A stretch of 64,000 nt of DNA, taken from the NCBI GenBank assembly GCA_963781345.1, contig CAWAFQ010000014.1, positions 310,001-374,000 of the forward strand, written 5' to 3'. The notes under the pieces were generated by a model. The model saw only the letters and a program-made list of their open reading frames with translations, was not told the DNA's origin and did not search any database. Shown here piece by piece: positions 40,841-48,432 of the stretch (position 1 is its first letter; every line of letters begins with the position of its first letter). A program made the position numbers and the translations under genes. Source of the DNA: JBBRHQ01 sp963781345. Lineage in GTDB: Bacteria; Actinomycetota; Thermoleophilia; Solirubrobacterales; 70-9.

Positions 40841-41929
40841 ATGACCCTGGTCGTAAAACTCGGATCCTCGATCGTCGCCGCCGACGGCGGAGAGTTGCGC
40901 TCGGACGTCCTCGACGGGGCCTGTGAGCAGGTGGCGGCGCTCGAGGCGGCGGGCGAGCGGGTGGTGATGGTGACCTCCGGTGCGATCGCCCGCGGCATCC
41001 GCCTGATGGAGCTGCCGTCGCGCCCGGCGGCGATGGACGAGCTGCAGGCCGCCTCGGCGGTCGGCCAGGGTGACCTCTTCCGCGCCTATGAGTCGAGACT
41101 CGCTCCACACGGGGTCCACGCGGCCCAGGTTCTGCTGACGGCCTCGGACATCGCCGCCCGCACCAACTACCTGAACGCTCGCCAGACGCTGCGGCGGCTG
41201 CTCGAGTGGGGGGTGGTCCCGGTCGTCAACGAGAACGACACCACCGCGACCGACGAGATCACCTTTGGCGACAACGACTTCCTCTCGGCCCAGGTCGCGA
41301 TCCTGCTCGAGGCGCGCCTGCTGGTGCTGCTCACCGACATCGACGGCCTCCACAGCGCCGACCCCAGGGTGGATCCGGGGGCGGAGCTGGTCTCCGAGGT
41401 GAGCGACTTCGGTGAGCTAGCCGGTCTCGACATCGGCGATCGCACCTCGGCCTTCGGGTCGGGCGGGATGCGCAGCAAGGTGGCCGCTGCGGAGATGGCC
41501 GGCGAGGCCGGGATTCCGGCCGTGATCTGCAACGGGACGACGCCGGGGACGCTGAGGGCGGCCGCGGCCGGCGAAGCGGTCGGAACCCGCTTCGCGCCCC
41601 AGCCGGCGAGGGCCTCCAGCTTCAAGCTCTGGCTCAAGTACGCGAAGCCGACCCACGGGCGCCTGGCGATCGACGCCGGGGCGGCGCGGGTGCTGCGCGA
41701 GAGCGGGTCGAGCCTGCTCCCCGTCGGGATCGTCGCCGTCGAGGGCAGCTTCGGCGCCGGCGACGCGGTCGAGGTCGTGACCTCGGGGGAGCTGATCGGA
41801 AAGGGCGTCTGCAACTACTCCTCCGACGAGGTCGAGCGGATCAAGGGGATGAAGAGCGCGGATGTTCGCGAGCTGATGCCGCGGGCCGCCGACGAGGCGA
41901 TCCACCGCGACTATTTCGTCCTTGCCTAG
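40841..41929 (+). CDS. proB: Glutamate 5-kinase
   Basis: 362-residue first enzyme of proline synthesis, making gamma-glutamyl phosphate. The amino acid kinase domain starts VVKLGSSIVAADGG and includes MVTSGAIARGIRLM, PVVNENDTTATDEITFGDND, LLTDIDGLHSADPR and GSGGMRSKVAAAEMA. A C-terminal PUA domain follows (GRLAIDAGAARVLRESGSSL). The ATG at 40841 begins the domain and follows TACACT by seven bases; the frame upstream overlaps obgE. ProB and ProA act in sequence and are encoded together. Confidence 0.96.
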   Translation: MTLVVKLGSSIVAADGGELRSDVLDGACEQVAALEAAGERVVMVTSGAIARGIRLMELPSRPAAMDELQAASAVGQGDLFRAYESRLAPHGVHAAQVLLTASDIAARTNYLNARQTLRRLLEWGVVPVVNENDTTATDEITFGDNDFLSAQVAILLEARLLVLLTDIDGLHSADPRVDPGAELVSEVSDFGELAGLDIGDRTSAFGSGGMRSKVAAAEMAGEAGIPAVICNGTTPGTLRAAAAGEAVGTRFAPQPARASSFKLWLKYAKPTHGRLAIDAGAARVLRESGSSLLPVGIVAVEGSFGAGDAVEVVTSGELIGKGVCNYSSDEVERIKGMKSADVRELMPRAADEAIHRDYFVLA

Positions 41930-41947
41930 ATCATCTAGCTTCGCGGC

Positions 41948-41953
41948 TACCCT
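41948..41953 (+). promoter_or_regulatory. Leaderless -10 box (TACCCT) of proA
   Basis: TACCCT, nine bases before the ATG at 41963. It suggests that proA also has its own leaderless transcript. Confidence 0.45.
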
Positions 41954-41962
41954 TTGGCGCTG

Positions 41963-43228
41963 ATGGCAACGACGATCACAAGCGTGGCTGAGGCCTGTCT
42001 GGCGGCGAAGCACGCGGCCGCCGATCTGGCCCGCGCGAGCACCGAGGCAAAGGACGCCGCGCTCGTGGCGACGGCGAGGATGCTGGGGGAGCGCACGGCG
42101 ATGATCCTCGAGGCCAACGCCGCCGATCTCGCCGACGAGCGAGCGGCCGGCCTCAGCAGCTCTCTGCGCGACCGGCTCACCCTCGACACCGAGCGGATCG
42201 CCGCTATCGCAGATGGGGTGCGGGCGATCGCCGCACTCCCTGACCCGGTCGGTGAGGAGATCGAGCGGCGAACGCTCGACAACGGCCTCGACCTGCGCAA
42301 GGTCCGGGTGCCGCTCGGCGTCGTCGCCGTCGTCTACGAGGCGCGCCCGAACGTCACCGTCGACTGCGCCGCACTGACGATCAAGAGCGGCAACGCGATC
42401 GTCCTTCGCGGCTCCAGCTACGCGGAGCGCTCCAACGGCGCCCTCGCCGCGATCGTCCGCGACGCGGTCGCCGAGGTCGGGCTGCCCGCCGATGCCGTGG
42501 TTCTGCTCGAAGCAGCGGGCCGAGAGGATCTGGCCGACCTCGCCACCCAGGAGGGCGTCGTCGACCTGCTGATCCCGCGCGGAGGAGAGAGTCTGAAGGG
42601 CGCGCTGAAGGAGGTCGCGACCGTGCCGGTGATGTACGCGGCATCGGGGAACTGCCACGTCTACGTCCACTCGGACGCCGACCTCGGGATGGCGCGGGCG
42701 ATCGCCTTCAACGCCAAGGTCGATCGCCCCGGCGTCTGCAACTCGGCCGAGACGCTGCTCGTCGACGCCGAGGTTGCCCCGGCCTTTCTTCCGGGGATCC
42801 TGGCGGACCTGGCGGCAGCCGGGGTCGAGCTATTCGGCGACGCGGCGACGCGCGAGAACGCCGGTGGCGTCGAGGTCATGGAGGCGAGTGCCGAGGACTG
42901 GGACACCGAGTATCTCGACATGAAGATGGCCGTCGGCGTCGTCGACTCGCTCGACGATGCGATCGCCCACGTCAACCGTCACGGCAGCGGGCACTCGGAG
43001 GCGATCGTGACCTCCTCCGAGGAGGCGGCGGATGCGTTCGCGGCGTCCGTTGACGCGGCGGCCGTATACGTGAACGCGTCGACCAGGTTCACAGACGGAT
43101 TCGAGTACGGGATGGGGGCCGAGATCGGCAACTCGACCCAGAAGCTGCACGCGCGCGGCCCGATCGGCCTGCGCGAGCTGACCACCTTCAAGTACGTCGG
43201 CCGCGGCCAGGGCCAGGTGCGTGGCTAG
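41963..43228 (+). CDS. proA: Gamma-glutamyl phosphate reductase
   Basis: 421-residue NADPH-dependent second enzyme of proline synthesis. The active-site Cys lies in KVDRPGVCNSAETLLVD. VRVPLGVVAVVYEARPNVTV, SGNAIVLRGSSYAERSN and the C-terminal YVNASTRFTDGFEYGMGAEI, then RGPIGLRELTTFKYVGRG, are family landmarks. The ATG at 41963 is chosen over a TTG nine bases upstream because of its spacing to TACCCT. It overlaps nadD by eight bases. Confidence 0.96.
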   Translation: MATTITSVAEACLAAKHAAADLARASTEAKDAALVATARMLGERTAMILEANAADLADERAAGLSSSLRDRLTLDTERIAAIADGVRAIAALPDPVGEEIERRTLDNGLDLRKVRVPLGVVAVVYEARPNVTVDCAALTIKSGNAIVLRGSSYAERSNGALAAIVRDAVAEVGLPADAVVLLEAAGREDLADLATQEGVVDLLIPRGGESLKGALKEVATVPVMYAASGNCHVYVHSDADLGMARAIAFNAKVDRPGVCNSAETLLVDAEVAPAFLPGILADLAAAGVELFGDAATRENAGGVEVMEASAEDWDTEYLDMKMAVGVVDSLDDAIAHVNRHGSGHSEAIVTSSEEAADAFAASVDAAAVYVNASTRFTDGFEYGMGAEIGNSTQKLHARGPIGLRELTTFKYVGRGQGQVRG

Positions 43229-43835
43229 CGAGCCCGGCGCCGGCATCGGCGTCCTCGGCTCGGCATTCAACCCGCCCCATCTCGGTCACCTCGCGCTCGC
43301 GCAGGAGGCGCTCTGGCAGCTCGGGCTCTCCGAGGTCGTGCTGGTGCCGACCGGCGAGGCCCCGCACAAGCGGATCGCGGACGACCCGGGCAAGGAGATC
43401 CGGCTGGCGATGACCCGTCTCGCCGCCTCGGATGACGCACGCTTCTCGGTCTCGACGCTGGAGGTCGAGCGCGAGGGGCCCTCCTACACGTATGAGACCC
43501 TGGGGATGCTTGCCGAGGAGAGGGGAGATACGGATCTGGTCTTCGTGATGGGCGCCGATGCCGCTGTCGGCCTCGAGAGTTGGCGCGAGCCCGCGCTGGT
43601 CATCGAGCGCGCTCGGCTCGCGGTAGCGCGGCGGGCGGGCATCTCGGATGCCGAGGTCTCCGCTGTGCTTCGCAGTCTCGGGGCCCGGGACCGGGCGACG
43701 ATGCTCGAGATGCCGCAGTTCGGCGTCTCCTCCTCGGCCGTGCGCGAGCGTGCTGCGGCGGGGCGGCCGCTTCGCTACCTGGTCCCCGAGCCGGTGGCGA
43801 GGTTCATCGAGGAGCGCGGGGTGTACTCGAGATGA
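43221..43835 (+). CDS. nadD: Nicotinate-nucleotide adenylyltransferase
   Basis: 204-residue enzyme of NAD synthesis, joining ATP and nicotinate mononucleotide. The nucleotidyl-transferase motif is GVLGSAFNPPHLGHLALAQE (HLGH). FVMGADAAVGLESWRE and the second ATP motif FGVSSSAVRERAAAGR are present, with the C-terminal EPVARFIEERGVY. It starts GTG at 43221 inside the end of proA, and its TGA overlaps the ATG of rsfS, so it is translationally coupled on both sides. Confidence 0.95.
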   Translation: MASEPGAGIGVLGSAFNPPHLGHLALAQEALWQLGLSEVVLVPTGEAPHKRIADDPGKEIRLAMTRLAASDDARFSVSTLEVEREGPSYTYETLGMLAEERGDTDLVFVMGADAAVGLESWREPALVIERARLAVARRAGISDAEVSAVLRSLGARDRATMLEMPQFGVSSSAVRERAAAGRPLRYLVPEPVARFIEERGVYSR

Positions 43836-44221
43836 GCGTTGCGGACTCCGAGGCTCTGGCATCAAGGATCGCCGCCCTCGCGGATTCGAAGAAGGCAGCC
43901 GAGGTCGTTGCTCTCGACATGCGCGATCTCGTCTCCTACACCGATTTCCTGGTGATCTGCACAGCGGGCAACGAGCGCCAGGCGAAGGCGATCACCGACG
44001 AGGTCCGGGTACGGCTCAAGAACGAGGAGGGATTGCTTCCCGGCCGGGTCGAGGGGTCAGGCGCGGCCGGCTGGATCGTCCTCGACTACCTCGACTGCGT
44101 CCTCCATGTCTTCACCCCCGAGGCGCGGGAGCGCTACCGGCTCGAGGAGCTCTGGGGCGACGCCCCCGGGGTCGAGCTGGAGCTTCCGCAAGAGCAGCCC
44201 CGGCAGGCCGCCAGCGGCTAA
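43832..44221 (+). CDS. rsfS: Ribosome silencing factor RsfS
   Basis: 129-residue protein that binds ribosomal protein L14 and blocks subunit joining when nutrients are short. The family pattern is clear: AAEVVALDMRDLVSYTDFLV, ICTAGNERQAKAITDEVRVR, GWIVLDYLDCVLHVFTPEAR and YRLEELWGD. The ATG at 43832 overlaps the nadD stop (ATGA). It ends the obgE-to-rsfS series. Confidence 0.94.
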   Translation: MSVADSEALASRIAALADSKKAAEVVALDMRDLVSYTDFLVICTAGNERQAKAITDEVRVRLKNEEGLLPGRVEGSGAAGWIVLDYLDCVLHVFTPEARERYRLEELWGDAPGVELELPQEQPRQAASG

Positions 44222-44279
44222 TACGAACCCCTGTTCGGGCTTTGCGTGACCTGCGCGGAATGACGTCCGGGGCCCCGCA

Positions 44280-44285
44280 TACGGT
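44280..44285 (+). promoter_or_regulatory. Leaderless -10 box (TACGGT) of the DivIVA-like gene
   Basis: TACGGT, seven bases before the ATG at 44293. It chooses this ATG over the one at 44260. Confidence 0.5.
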
Positions 44286-44292
44286 TTTCCCC

Positions 44293-45051
44293 ATGGGTGG
44301 CTTCAAGAGGTCGTTCCTCGGCTACCGTCGCAGCGAAGTCGATGCGGCGATAACCGCCTGGGACGAGAGGGTCGCCGAGCTCGAGCGAGAGCTCGCATAC
44401 ATGTCCGGCCTGATCATCGAGCGAGAGCGCGAGATCCGCGATCTCCAGGACGAGCTGCGCGAGGTCAACGAGCGCCACGACCGCAGCCTCGCCTCGATCG
44501 AGTCGATATCGCAGCGGCTCGAGGAGCTGCAGGCGCAGGCCCGCGGCCAGGCGACGAGGATCCGGATGAAGGCGCTGAGCGAGGCGGTCGAGGTCAGCCG
44601 CAGGGTCCAGGACCTGGCGGGACGGCTCGGCACCGACGCCGGGGCTGCCGAAAGCGGAGAGGCTGGGGCGGCGGAGCCGGGTTTCGCAAAGGAGCCCGCC
44701 ACGGCTATGCCGACAGCCAACGGAAACCGCAACGGAAACAACCCCGGCGCCGAGCCGCACGAGATCTTCGAAGGCCTGGTCAGGGTCGAGATAGGCCCGC
44801 TCGGTGATTTCTCCCAGCTGGTCGGGTTCGAGGATGCCGCCGGGCAGATCGAGGCGACTTCGGAGATCTCGGTCGAACGCTTCTCCGACGGCCGCGCGAC
44901 GCTCTCGATGCGCCTGAACGAGCCGGTCGAGCTACTGCGTGAGCTCGAACAGCGCTCCCCACTTGAGTTCCACGTCCGCCACACCGCCGGCGACAACGTC
45001 GTCCTCGACGTCGACGCCGAGCCGCAGGGCCCGCAGCAGCAGGCCGCCTGA
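44293..45051 (+). CDS. DivIVA-like coiled-coil protein
   Basis: 252 residues. The start MGGFKRSFLGYRRSEVDAAI resembles the membrane-binding N-terminus of DivIVA/Wag31-type proteins. A long coiled coil follows (residues 25-95: WDERVAELERELAYMSGLII, IRDLQDELREVNERHDRSL), then a flexible Asn/Gly-rich linker (TANGNRNGNNPG) and a beta-rich C-terminal domain (LVRVEIGPLGDFSQLVGFED). It may mark membrane curvature or a pole, or organise wall synthesis; that is inference from the N-terminus. It stands between rsfS and tRNA-Ala. Confidence 0.65.
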   Translation: MGGFKRSFLGYRRSEVDAAITAWDERVAELERELAYMSGLIIEREREIRDLQDELREVNERHDRSLASIESISQRLEELQAQARGQATRIRMKALSEAVEVSRRVQDLAGRLGTDAGAAESGEAGAAEPGFAKEPATAMPTANGNRNGNNPGAEPHEIFEGLVRVEIGPLGDFSQLVGFEDAAGQIEATSEISVERFSDGRATLSMRLNEPVELLRELEQRSPLEFHVRHTAGDNVVLDVDAEPQGPQQQAA

Positions 45052-45058
45052 CCGGCGC

Positions 45059-45064
45059 TAAACT
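45059..45064 (+). promoter_or_regulatory. -10 box (TAAACT) of tRNA-Ala
   Basis: TAAACT, 22 bases before the first base of the tRNA, right after the stop of the DivIVA-like gene. A short 5' leader would be removed by RNase P. Confidence 0.45.
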
Positions 45065-45086
45065 GACCCGCTGCTGCGCCATTCCC

Positions 45087-45159
45087 GGGGCTATAGCTCA
45101 GCTGGAAGAGCGTTCGGCTGGCAGCCGAAAGGTCGTGGGTTCGAGTCCCACTAGCTCCA
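45087..45159 (+). tRNA. tRNA-Ala (anticodon GGC)
   Basis: A 73-base cloverleaf. The 7-bp acceptor stem (GGGGCTA with TAGCTCC) contains the G3:T70 wobble pair that marks alanine tRNAs. The D arm is GCTC/GAGC. The anticodon stem TTCGG/CCGAA holds the loop CTGGCAG with anticodon GGC. The T arm is GTGGG-TTCGAGT-CCCAC, and the discriminator is A at 45159. The 3' CCA is not encoded. It reads GCC alanine codons, which are very frequent here. Confidence 0.97.
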
Positions 45160-45191
45160 TATCTGGTTCGCATGCCTGGCACCTGTGCTCG

Positions 45192-45220
45192 GCAGCACGC
45201 GGACAACGTCCGCGTGCTGC
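45192..45220 (+). terminator. Strong hairpin after tRNA-Ala
   Basis: Perfect 13-bp stem GCAGCACGCGGAC and GTCCGCGTGCTGC with a 3-nt AAC loop, 32 bases after the tRNA. It is very stable and well placed to end the tRNA transcript, although no T-run follows. Confidence 0.6.
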
Positions 45221-45388
45221 TCGTGCACACCGCCAAACTTCTGCGCAAGATCGAGGTCGAGCGCGCGCCCACGTGTAGTCCCCGCCGACCCCGGTGTCGG
45301 CTACCGCTTCACCGGCTGACCTCGTCACTCAATCCGAGAGTCGAGTCAAGACCGCACGGCACTCAATCCAGGCGTCGTTGCTGCCGAT

Positions 45389-46129
45389 GTGTCCCTGGTG
45401 AGCGCAAACGAGTACGTATTCACCCAGGGGGTGCGGGCCACCCGCGCCACCATCGACCGCTGGACCGGCAACCCCTGGCCGGTGCTGCGCGGCTGGCTCG
45501 CCCTCAGCCTGGCGATCGCGCTGATCCTGCTCGCCGCTGTCTGGGTCGTTTCCGGGTTTCTGACGCCCGATCTGACGCCGATCCAGCTTCCCGGGCTGAC
45601 CGAGCCCTCCGAGCCCTATGACCTCCTCCCGATCCTCTTCCGCAACTCGCTGGTGCTGGCGCTCCACGCGACCGCCTGCGTCGCCGGCTTCATCGCCGGC
45701 GCCTCGATGCCGATCGCGGCGGCGCAGCGGACCGGGTTCTCGCGCTGGATCCACGTCAAGGCAGGCGAGCTGGCGATCCTCTTCGTCGCCGCGGTCACCC
45801 TCTTCTCGCTCACGACCCAGGCGTTCTTCCTCGGCTTCCAGGGAGCGACGATCTCCGACCAGCTCGACATCTCCCGGGGCCAGCTCATTCTCAGCGTTCT
45901 CCCGCACGCCGTCCCCGAGCTGATGGCGCTCTTCCTGCCTCTGGCCGCCTGGCTGATCGCCAGCCGCCGCGGCGAGTGGGACCAGCTGCTCGCGGCGACT
46001 CTGCTGACCGTCACGATCGCGATCCCGGTGCTGATCGTCTGCGCCACGGTCGAGGTTTACATCTGGCCTCACATCCTTGAGTCGATGTCCCCCAACGGCC
46101 CGCATACACTCGACATGTGGGGCCCCTGA
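45389..46129 (+). CDS. Membrane protein resembling SpoIIM (stage II sporulation protein M) family
   Basis: 246 residues with about six hydrophobic helices (GWLALSLAIALILLAAVWVV, LVLALHATACVAGFIAGASM, GELAILFVAAVTLFSLTTQA, LLAATLLTVTIAIPVLIVCA). The segment VLPHAVPELMALFLPLAAWL matches the conserved LPHGxxELxAIF helix of the SpoIIM/DUF95 group, and the closing ATVEVYIWPHILES fits its last helix. Many members occur in non-sporulating bacteria and their role is unclear. GTG at 45389 is used; GTG at 45398 is an alternative. The gap from the tRNA (229 bp) holds only the hairpin at 45192. Confidence 0.55.
   Translation: MSLVSANEYVFTQGVRATRATIDRWTGNPWPVLRGWLALSLAIALILLAAVWVVSGFLTPDLTPIQLPGLTEPSEPYDLLPILFRNSLVLALHATACVAGFIAGASMPIAAAQRTGFSRWIHVKAGELAILFVAAVTLFSLTTQAFFLGFQGATISDQLDISRGQLILSVLPHAVPELMALFLPLAAWLIASRRGEWDQLLAATLLTVTIAIPVLIVCATVEVYIWPHILESMSPNGPHTLDMWGP
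46105..46110 (+). promoter_or_regulatory. Leaderless -10 box (TACACT) of the receiver-like gene
   Basis: TACACT, six bases before GTG at 46117, located within the last codons of the SpoIIM-like gene. Confidence 0.5.
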
Positions 46130-46866
46130 GCGACACCCACCTCCGGCTGGTCCACTGGAACGAGGAGGAAGCTGCCGAGCGGGCCTCGCACCTCGAGTCC
46201 CTCGGCTACGAGGTCGAGGCGGCCGTCCCCGGAACCTCGATCGGCATCCGCGAGCTCAGCGCCAACCCGCCGGCGGCCTTCGTCATCGACCTCTCCCGCC
46301 TGCCGTCGCACGGGCGCGAGGTCGCCCGCTCGGTGCGCCAGTCGAAGGCGCTTCGCACCGTCCCGATCATCTTCCTCGCCGGCCGCCCGGAGAAGGTCGC
46401 CGCCGCCGAGGACGAGCTCCCCGATGCGACCTTCGCCTCCTGGGCGCAGTCCGAGGACGCGATCTCGGAGGCAATCGCCCACCCTCCGCTCGATCCCGTA
46501 GTTCCGGTCTCCGACTCGGGGCCGCATTCGGCGACGCCGCTGGCGAAGAAGCTCGGTGTCCGGGCGGGCGCCACCGTCGTCCTCATCGGCGCCACGAATC
46601 GGTTCGAGGTGCCCCTGGGCTCGCTGCCCGACGGCGTCGCCCTGCGCCACGGTAATCGCGCCGCCCGCGAGATCACGATCTGCTTTGAGAGATCCGAGTC
46701 CGCCCTGCGCGGACGGATGGACGCGCTGGTCCGGGCTCCAGTTCACCCAGCGCAGGGCGTAAAGCCGAGTCGAGTGGACGATTCCCCTCGCCATTCAGAG
46801 GTTTTCGTCCACTCGACCCGGGTGGGAGGGCGGGGAGGCATAATGCGTAATTTGACACTTACGTAA
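46117..46866 (+). CDS. Receiver-like/DUF3052-like two-domain protein with altered C-terminus
   Basis: 249 residues in frame. Residues 1-115 resemble a response-regulator receiver (LRLVHWNEEEAAERASHLES; AAFVIDLSRLPSHGREVARS, with Asp at the phospho-acceptor place; VPIIFLAG), but the conserved Lys is not evident. Residues 140-200 resemble the DUF3052-type domain (TPLAKKLGVRAGATVVLIGA, FEVPLGSLPDGVALRHG, FERSESALRGRMDALVRA). Family members continue with a W-x-A-W-P-K-K-type strand and about 40 more residues. Here the sequence changes at HPAQGVK, where the 49-nt hairpin element copy B starts, and runs on as non-homologous residues to 46866. A truncated, possibly inactivated gene is likely. Confidence 0.6.
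   Translation: MGPLSDTHLRLVHWNEEEAAERASHLESLGYEVEAAVPGTSIGIRELSANPPAAFVIDLSRLPSHGREVARSVRQSKALRTVPIIFLAGRPEKVAAAEDELPDATFASWAQSEDAISEAIAHPPLDPVVPVSDSGPHSATPLAKKLGVRAGATVVLIGATNRFEVPLGSLPDGVALRHGNRAAREITICFERSESALRGRMDALVRAPVHPAQGVKPSRVDDSPRHSEVFVHSTRVGGRGGIMRNLTLT
46769..46817. repeat. 49-nt hairpin element, copy B
   Basis: The arms GTCGAGTGGACG and CGTCCACTCGAC are identical to copy A at 21121, and the 25-nt loop has the same length, again starting ATT and holding a CCTC/GAGG inner pair (loop sequences otherwise differ). It lies inside the 3' part of the receiver-like open frame, about 35 bases before the ArsR operon promoter. Confidence 0.8.
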
Positions 46867-46881
46867 GGTTGTGCTTACCTT
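46852..46881 (+). promoter_or_regulatory. Promoter and operator of the arsR-type operon
   Basis: TTGACA (46852-46857), an 18-base spacer and TACCTT (46876-46881). The spacer contains the perfect 10-bp palindrome CTTACGTAAG (46858-46867, allowing one base at the edge), and AAGGT/ACCTT form a second inverted repeat over the -10 box. This layout fits auto-repression by the winged-helix regulator encoded next. Confidence 0.6.
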
Positions 46882-46904
46882 TGTTCATCGCAGACGCTTT
46901 GGAC

Positions 46905-47300
46905 ATGGCCGCGGCTCCCGAGATCGACTTCGACGCTGTCACCCGCGCGATCGCCGAGCCGCGCCGGCGTCACATCCTCACGCTCACCCGCGACGGTGAG
47001 CTCAGCGCCGGTGAGATCGCCTCTGACTTCGAGATCAGCCGCCCGGCCGTCTCCCAGCACATCGCCGTACTGCGTGAGGCCGGCCTCCTGGACGAGCGCC
47101 GCGACGGCACCCGCCGCCTCTACAGGGCCCGGCCAGAGGCCCTCGCCGGCCTCCGCGACTTCATCGAGCAGTTCTGGACAGATCGCCTCGAGCGGCTCAG
47201 GCTCGCCGCCGAGCTCGAACAGCAGAGGAGGAACAAGAGTGCCAAGCGCGCAGACGGGCGCCGTCGTCGAGGTGACGACGAGAATCGCCGCAAGCCCTGA
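46905..47300 (+). CDS. ArsR-family transcriptional regulator
   Basis: 131-residue winged-helix repressor of the SRPBCC-associated ArsR type. The helix-turn-helix reads ELSAGEIASDFEISRPAVSQ followed by HIAVLREAGLL, then the wing RRDGTRRLYRARPEALAGLR. No metal-binding Cys cluster is seen, so it is not a typical metal sensor. The tail is Arg/Lys-rich. The ATG at 46905 lies at a normal distance from the promoter at 46852; the TTG at 46869 would lie inside the promoter. The 3' end overlaps the SRPBCC gene by 62 bases. Confidence 0.88.
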   Translation: MAAAPEIDFDAVTRAIAEPRRRHILTLTRDGELSAGEIASDFEISRPAVSQHIAVLREAGLLDERRDGTRRLYRARPEALAGLRDFIEQFWTDRLERLRLAAELEQQRRNKSAKRADGRRRRGDDENRRKP

Positions 47301-47715
47301 GACGATCTTCGACTTCTTCACCGACCCGGGCAAGATGATCCAGTGGATGGGTCGAGACGCTCGGCTCGAGCCACAACCGGGCGGGGTCTTCCGCTGCGAC
47401 ATGAATGGCCGCAACATCGCCCGCGGCACCTACGTCGAGGTCGACCGGCCGCGACGGGTGGTCTTCACCTGGGGCTGGGAGGACGAGGAGAGCCCGACGA
47501 GGCCCGGATCGAGCACGGTCGAGGTCACCCTCGTGCCAGACGGCGAGGAGACCGACGTCCGCCTCGTCCACCGCGACCTTCCCGACGAGGCCTCCCGTGA
47601 GGCCCACGGGCAGGGCTGGCGCCATTACGCCGAGCGGCTCACGATCGTCGCCGCCGACGGCGATCCCGGCGATGACCCCTGGGCGACCCCCGAGGGCGCC
47701 GACAGGGGCGTGTAG
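47239..47715 (+). CDS. SRPBCC/AHSA1-domain protein
   Basis: 158-residue START-like fold protein (VEVTTRIAASPETIFDFFTD, then PGKMIQWMGRDARLEPQPGG, VVFTWGWEDEESPTRPGSST and WRHYAERLTIVAADGD). Such proteins bind small hydrophobic ligands and are often made with an ArsR regulator. The start is GTG at 47239, with GAGGAGG at 47226-47232 seven bases upstream, inside the arsR gene, so translation is coupled. The ligand is unknown. Confidence 0.88.
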   Translation: MPSAQTGAVVEVTTRIAASPETIFDFFTDPGKMIQWMGRDARLEPQPGGVFRCDMNGRNIARGTYVEVDRPRRVVFTWGWEDEESPTRPGSSTVEVTLVPDGEETDVRLVHRDLPDEASREAHGQGWRHYAERLTIVAADGDPGDDPWATPEGADRGV

Positions 47716-47752
47716 CGCCACCAATACCTGACAAACAAGGAAAGGAAACGAG

Positions 47753-48106
47753 ATGGGAAACGCAGTCACGTGGTTTGAGGTCGCCGGCAAGGACCGGGAG
47801 GGCCTCAAGGGCTTCTACTCGCAGCTCTTCGACTGGAAGCTCACCGACATGGAAGCGATGCCCTACACCGGCGTCACCACCACCGAGGACGGGATCGGCG
47901 GAGGCATCGGCCAGGCGCCCGACGGCCACCCCGGCCACGTCACCTTCTACATCGACGTCGACGACATCGATGCGGCGCTGGGCAAGGCCGAGTCGCTCGG
48001 GGGCAGCAGGGCGATGGGGCCGATGGACATCCCGAGCGGACGGATCGCCCTAATCGGCGACCCGGAGGGGCACGTGGTCGGCCTGATCGAGCAGCCCGGC
48101 GGCTGA
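47753..48106 (+). CDS. VOC-family (glyoxalase/dioxygenase-fold) protein
   Basis: 117 residues: two beta-alpha-beta-beta-beta modules (VTWFEVAGKDREGLKGFYSQ, then LFDWKLTDM, and VTFYIDVDDIDAALGKAESL, then GGSRAMGPMDIPSGRIALIG) ending DPEGHVVGLIE. Potential metal ligands are few, so an enzymatic role is uncertain. AAGGAAAGG lies just before the ATG at 47753. It is the third gene of the arsR-SRPBCC-VOC operon, a combination seen in many actinobacteria. Confidence 0.85.
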   Translation: MGNAVTWFEVAGKDREGLKGFYSQLFDWKLTDMEAMPYTGVTTTEDGIGGGIGQAPDGHPGHVTFYIDVDDIDAALGKAESLGGSRAMGPMDIPSGRIALIGDPEGHVVGLIEQPGG

Positions 48107-48160
48107 GGCCGGAACCTAGCGACCGATCCGAGCCGCGGCGGCCCGCGCGGCATCGAGCGC

Positions 48161-48194
48161 GGTCCGCCGGCGCGGCGCCTCCGGCCGGCGGACC
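48161..48194 (+). terminator. Hairpin after the VOC gene
   Basis: Perfect 11-bp stem GGTCCGCCGGC and GCCGGCGGACC with a 12-nt loop, 54 bases after the VOC stop. There is no T-run. It probably ends the arsR operon transcript. Confidence 0.5.
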
Positions 48195-48221
48195 CTGTCA
48201 TCGGAAGGGGCGCCACACCTC

Positions 48222-48320
48222 GACGGGCGCCGGGCGGGGCCCTCGCTCAAATCGAGAGTGCCGCCCGTAGCGGCGGCACTCTCGATTACAAGCCGCTCCG
48301 GGCCCCGCCCGACGCCCGTC
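48222..48320. repeat. Large 99-nt two-part palindrome
   Basis: Outer arms 48222-48242 and 48300-48320 (21 bases, one mismatch; left arm begins GACGGGCGCCGGGCGGGG). Inner arms AATCGAGAGTGCCGCC (48250-48265) and GGCGGCACTCTCGATT (48272-48287) are perfect over 16 bp with the loop CGTAGC. The internal loop is 7 by 12 bases. It could form a very stable RNA hairpin or a DNA cruciform. Confidence 0.85.
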
Positions 48321-48432
48321 ATGCCGCGCCCTCTCACCGAAGGCGACGCGCGGCCAGGCCCAGCGGGCCGGCGAAGCAGCCAGCCGGCCATCCGGCTGAT
48401 TGGTAGCAGAGCGCTGCCCCTCCGGCGGGTGG

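Noticed and set aside
45160..45388. Second tRNA or small protein gene after tRNA-Ala
   Set aside because: Only the 13-bp hairpin is supported. No cloverleaf or start with a ribosome binding site was found.
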